A stretch of DNA of 6,931 bases from Gammaproteobacteria bacterium (GTDB taxonomy: Bacteria; Pseudomonadota; Gammaproteobacteria; Burkholderiales; Burkholderiaceae_C): the NCBI GenBank assembly GCA_018903185.1, contig JAHIQV010000296.1:1-6931 (forward strand), read 5' to 3'. The first letter of the stretch is position 1. The number at the start of each line of letters is the position of its first letter. The position numbers and the translations under genes were made by a program. The notes beneath the pieces were generated by a model, which saw only the letters and a program-made list of their open reading frames with translations, ran no database searches and was not told where the DNA came from. Shown piece after piece: positions 4,923-6,931 of this stretch.

Positions 4923-6691
4923 GGCAATACCCCGCTCGTGACAGGTTGGTAGTGGAAACGCTGGATACGGGCCGGAGACCCACAGGACGGCCGCACCGCA
5001 TCGGGACCCAGGAGCATCCATTCGCGCCTGTGCGCCTCGCCCAGCGACACCGCACGCGCCCCATCGAAACAGCCCAGTTCAGCGCCGTTGGGCACCAGCA
5101 GGTGGCGCCCCGGGGCCTCACGCATCCAGATCCAGGCGTTCTGCTCCTGCTGCAACAGCGGTGCCAGGTAGCTGAAATGGGTCAGCGGGCGCTGGCTGAA
5201 CAGCAGGAACTGTTCCTTGAAATAGATCAGTCCGAGTTCGGCGCCCGGGGGCAGACGCTGCTCGACCTGCAGCATCATGTCCTTCGGCGTGCGATGGGGA
5301 TCCACCCGTGGCCAGACCAGCAGCGCGACGATCAGCCAGCCCAGCAGGCTGGCCGAGGCCAGCCGGACGAACAGATCTGCCTTGCGCAAGACCACCAGCA
5401 GCACGATCAGCGCCAGCCCCAGGGCCACCAGGGGCAGGCCGATGGCGCTGGCGATGTCGGCGTAGTCCCGCATCTTTCCGGGCAATCGCTCGGGCATCTG
5501 CCACATGGTCAGACCCAGGCCGGTCACGAGCAGGGCCAGGCCCGGCACCAACCAGCGGAAAAACCCGTCCAGCTTCTTCGCCAGCGGGAGCTCGCGACCG
5601 TTCACCCACAGCACCGCCACCACCAGCGACAACATGGGCAGCGCCGGGAAGATGTAGACCTCGCGCTTGCCCGAGCTGAGCGAGAAAAACAGCAGCACCA
5701 GCCCCACCCAGGCCAGCAGCACCCGCAGCTTGGCATCCTGCCGCAGCAGCGCCACCAGGGGCCTGATCAGCACCAGCATCACGATCGGCAAGGGGAACCA
5801 CACGACCGGAATCGCCTGGGTGAAAAAGTAGTGCCAGGGTTTGACGTGGTGCCAGGCGTTGACGAAGCGCTCGCCGGTCTGGCGGAACAGCAGGTCGTTG
5901 CGGTAGGCCACCATCGTGTCGGTGCCAACGCTGTGCACCTGCCAGAGCATCGGCCCCAGCCAGAGCGCGATCACCGCCAGCATCACCGGCACACCGAGCA
6001 GCAGGCGCCAGCTCCAGCACGCACCACGGAACCGGCTTTGCCGGGCCGCAGGTGCGGTCCCCCCTTCGGGGGGAAGACGCGGAGCGGCGCAGGGGGGAGC
6101 ATGGCTCCACAGGGCCAACGGCAGCAGCATCAGCAGCGGCAGGAAACCCACGCCCTTGGTCATGATGCCCAGGCCCATGGCCACCCAGCTCACGAAATAC
6201 CAGCGCCAGTGCGGACCGGTCAGGAAATGGCGCAGCAGGCCGTAGCAGCCCAGCGTGATCCAGAAGGTGACCAGGGCATCGATCTGCGCCGCCTTGCCCT
6301 GCAGCAGGAACTGCGGCGTGAAGGCCAGCACCAGCACGGCGAACAGCGCCGTCTGCGGATTCCACAAGCGGCGCCCGAGGTCGTGCACCAGCCAGAGCGT
6401 GCCCATCGAGGCCAGCGCGCTGGGCAGCAGGAACGACAGCCTGAGGTCACCGACGAGCTGGAAAAACAGCGCGCTCAGCCACATGAACACGGGTGGCTTG
6501 TCGGGGTAGTACTCGCCGCCGCGGGTCGGGAACAGCCACTGGCCGCTCTCCACCATCTCGCGCGCGATCTGCGCAAACCGCGGCTCGTCGGCCGGCCAGG
6601 GGTACCGCAGGCCGATGCCGGCCAGCAGCACGAGGGCCATGGCCACCAGCCAGAACAGCGTCTGGCGGCGCACGGTGGCGTCAGAAGTCAT
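4919..6691 (-). CDS. ArnT-like GT83 lipid-linked glycosyltransferase
   Basis: Multi-spanning inner-membrane transferase of 590 residues (E. coli ArnT is about 550). It should move a sugar from undecaprenyl phosphate to an envelope acceptor, in ArnT the lipid A phosphates. The family signature is near the N-terminus: RYPWPADEPRFAQIAREM at 29-46 contains the conserved Asp-Glu pair of the catalytic periplasmic loop, followed by GGEYYPDKPPVFMW at 58-71. Roughly a dozen hydrophobic helices follow, from about 12-27 to 447-460, then a soluble periplasmic-type C-terminal domain from about 465. Residues 197-223 are an Ala/Pro/Arg-rich stretch encoded by a dispersed GC repeat, between two helices, probably in a loop. 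The start at 6691 overlaps the preceding small ORF by 11 bp. ArnA/ArnB-type aminoarabinose genes are not in the window, and the coupled epimerase points to a uronic acid donor; the substrate is inferred. Confidence 0.9.
   Translation of the reverse strand: MTSDATVRRQTLFWLVAMALVLLAGIGLRYPWPADEPRFAQIAREMVESGQWLFPTRGGEYYPDKPPVFMWLSALFFQLVGDLRLSFLLPSALASMGTLWLVHDLGRRLWNPQTALFAVLVLAFTPQFLLQGKAAQIDALVTFWITLGCYGLLRHFLTGPHWRWYFVSWVAMGLGIMTKGVGFLPLLMLLPLALWSHAPPCAAPRLPPEGGTAPAARQSRFRGACWSWRLLLGVPVMLAVIALWLGPMLWQVHSVGTDTMVAYRNDLLFRQTGERFVNAWHHVKPWHYFFTQAIPVVWFPLPIVMLVLIRPLVALLRQDAKLRVLLAWVGLVLLFFSLSSGKREVYIFPALPMLSLVVAVLWVNGRELPLAKKLDGFFRWLVPGLALLVTGLGLTMWQMPERLPGKMRDYADIASAIGLPLVALGLALIVLLVVLRKADLFVRLASASLLGWLIVALLVWPRVDPHRTPKDMMLQVEQRLPPGAELGLIYFKEQFLLFSQRPLTHFSYLAPLLQQEQNAWIWMREAPGRHLLVPNGAELGCFDGARAVSLGEAHRREWMLLGPDAVRPSCGSPARIQRFHYQPVTSGVLP
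6027..6100 (+). repeat. GC-rich hairpin repeat, copy A, inside the ArnT-like gene
   Basis: About 74 bp with consecutive hairpins: CCGGC-TTT-GCCGG (6032-6044), CCGCA-GG-TGCGG (6046-6057) and a 6-bp C/G stem around TTC (6059-6073). The first 23 bp (6027-6049) match copy B (6741-6763) at 22 positions, and later blocks align with small gaps. It is translated in frame as residues 198-222 of the ArnT-like protein. A GCTCCA direct repeat flanks it (6011-6016 and 6104-6109), separated by exactly 93 bp. It resembles short palindromic intergenic repeats often seen in Comamonadaceae genomes; that resemblance is from memory and unverified. Confidence 0.8.
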
Positions 6692-6931
6692 GGGTGTTTC
6701 GCTCCATCAGGTCCGTTGCACCCGCTTCCCGAGGCAGCCGCGGAACCGGCGTTGCCGGGCCGCTGGCTGCGCCCCCTGGAGGGGGTGACGCCGCAGGCGG
6801 CACAGGGGTGGCTTTGAACTGCTGCATCCGCTGCTTGAAACCATGGTGGTAGAGGTACCAGGCCAGCACGCTGGAGCCCACCAGCAGGGCAAAACTCATC
6901 CAGATCTTCGAGCTGTCCTGCAGCGCCACGC
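6681..6931 (-). CDS. Small single-helix membrane protein, possibly partial at its N-terminus
   Basis: I do not recognise the family. A GTG at 6929 could start an 82-residue protein, but the frame stays open to the window edge, so this may be the C-terminal end of a longer gene. One hydrophobic helix (about residues 9-27, WMSFALLVGSSVLAWYLY) is followed by a basic patch (HHGFKQRMQQFK). A Pro/Ala/Gly-rich tail (40-64) is encoded entirely by hairpin repeat copy B, then comes a short polar end (REAGATDLMERNTHDF). It overlaps the ArnT-like start by 11 bp, indicating one transcript and likely coupling. As the last helix of a carrier or flippase it could belong to the same sugar-lipid pathway, but no sequence signature supports a specific role. 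The low-complexity tail was probably added by the repeat. Confidence 0.6.
   Translation of the reverse strand, partial: VALQDSSKIWMSFALLVGSSVLAWYLYHHGFKQRMQQFKATPVPPAASPPPGGAASGPATPVPRLPREAGATDLMERNTHDF
6741..6811 (+). repeat. GC-rich hairpin repeat, copy B, inside the small membrane-protein ORF
   Basis: Same orientation and family as copy A. Hairpins: CCGGC-GTT-GCCGG (6746-6758), CCCCC-TGGA-GGGGG (6772-6785) and GCCGC-AG-GCGGC (6790-6801). The central C/G stem is kept although its loop differs from copy A (TGGA against TTC), which argues for selection on, or spread as, a structured element. It is translated as residues 40-64 of the small protein, in a different reading frame of the repeat from copy A. 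Confidence 0.78.

Noticed and set aside
4923..5021. N-terminal extension of the epimerase
   Set aside because: It lies inside the coding region of the ArnT-like gene; the ATG at 4922 puts the Rossmann motif at the usual distance and forms an ATGA junction.
4946..6817. A 623-codon plus-strand open frame
   Set aside because: Its product is Gln/His/Arg-rich with no domain and is the antisense of the ArnT-like gene; long antisense frames are expected in GC-rich DNA.

Overview
The window is GC-rich throughout, with codon use heavily biased to G or C in third position. Its protein families and their arrangement suggest a betaproteobacterium of the order Burkholderiales, most like a Comamonadaceae genome; this is an inference from style, not a database match. 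It is almost fully coding and holds no RNA genes, CRISPR array, phage genes or transposase. Nearly every gene points to one theme: chemical remodelling of the outer envelope, chiefly lipid A and LPS.

Layout. (1) Positions 1-901, minus strand: N-terminal 300 residues of an EptA-type lipid A phosphoethanolamine transferase, cut by the window edge just after its catalytic Thr. (2) Positions 902-1001: a 100-bp gap with a PmrA/BasR-like direct-repeat box and a probable eptA promoter. (3) Positions 1002-3085, minus: a response regulator and sensor kinase of the PmrAB/QseBC type, joined by an ATGA stop/start overlap. (4) Positions 3086-3180: a divergent intergenic region with an almost perfect PmrA-type box and a GATAAT -10 element. 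(5) Positions 3181-3933, plus: an integral-membrane PAP2-family phosphatase. (6) Positions 3909-6931, minus: a tight run of a small one-helix membrane protein (open at the window edge), an ArnT-like GT83 glycosyltransferase and a UDP-glucuronate 4-epimerase-type enzyme. The epimerase ends inside the PAP2 gene, tail to tail.

Working model (inference). The two-component system senses an envelope signal and binds the two TTAA-type boxes, giving autoregulation and control of eptA, and perhaps of the divergent PAP2 gene. EptA would add phosphoethanolamine, the PAP2 enzyme could remove or transfer a phosphate, and the epimerase/ArnT-like pair could supply and attach a uronic acid such as galacturonate rather than aminoarabinose. 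Together this would be a compact polymyxin-resistance-like or surface-charge module.

The most unexpected structure is a pair of GC-rich hairpin repeats of about 70 bp (6027-6100 and 6741-6811). Both lie inside open reading frames. They are read in different frames, and one is flanked by a 6-bp duplication that suggests in-frame insertion into the ArnT-like gene.
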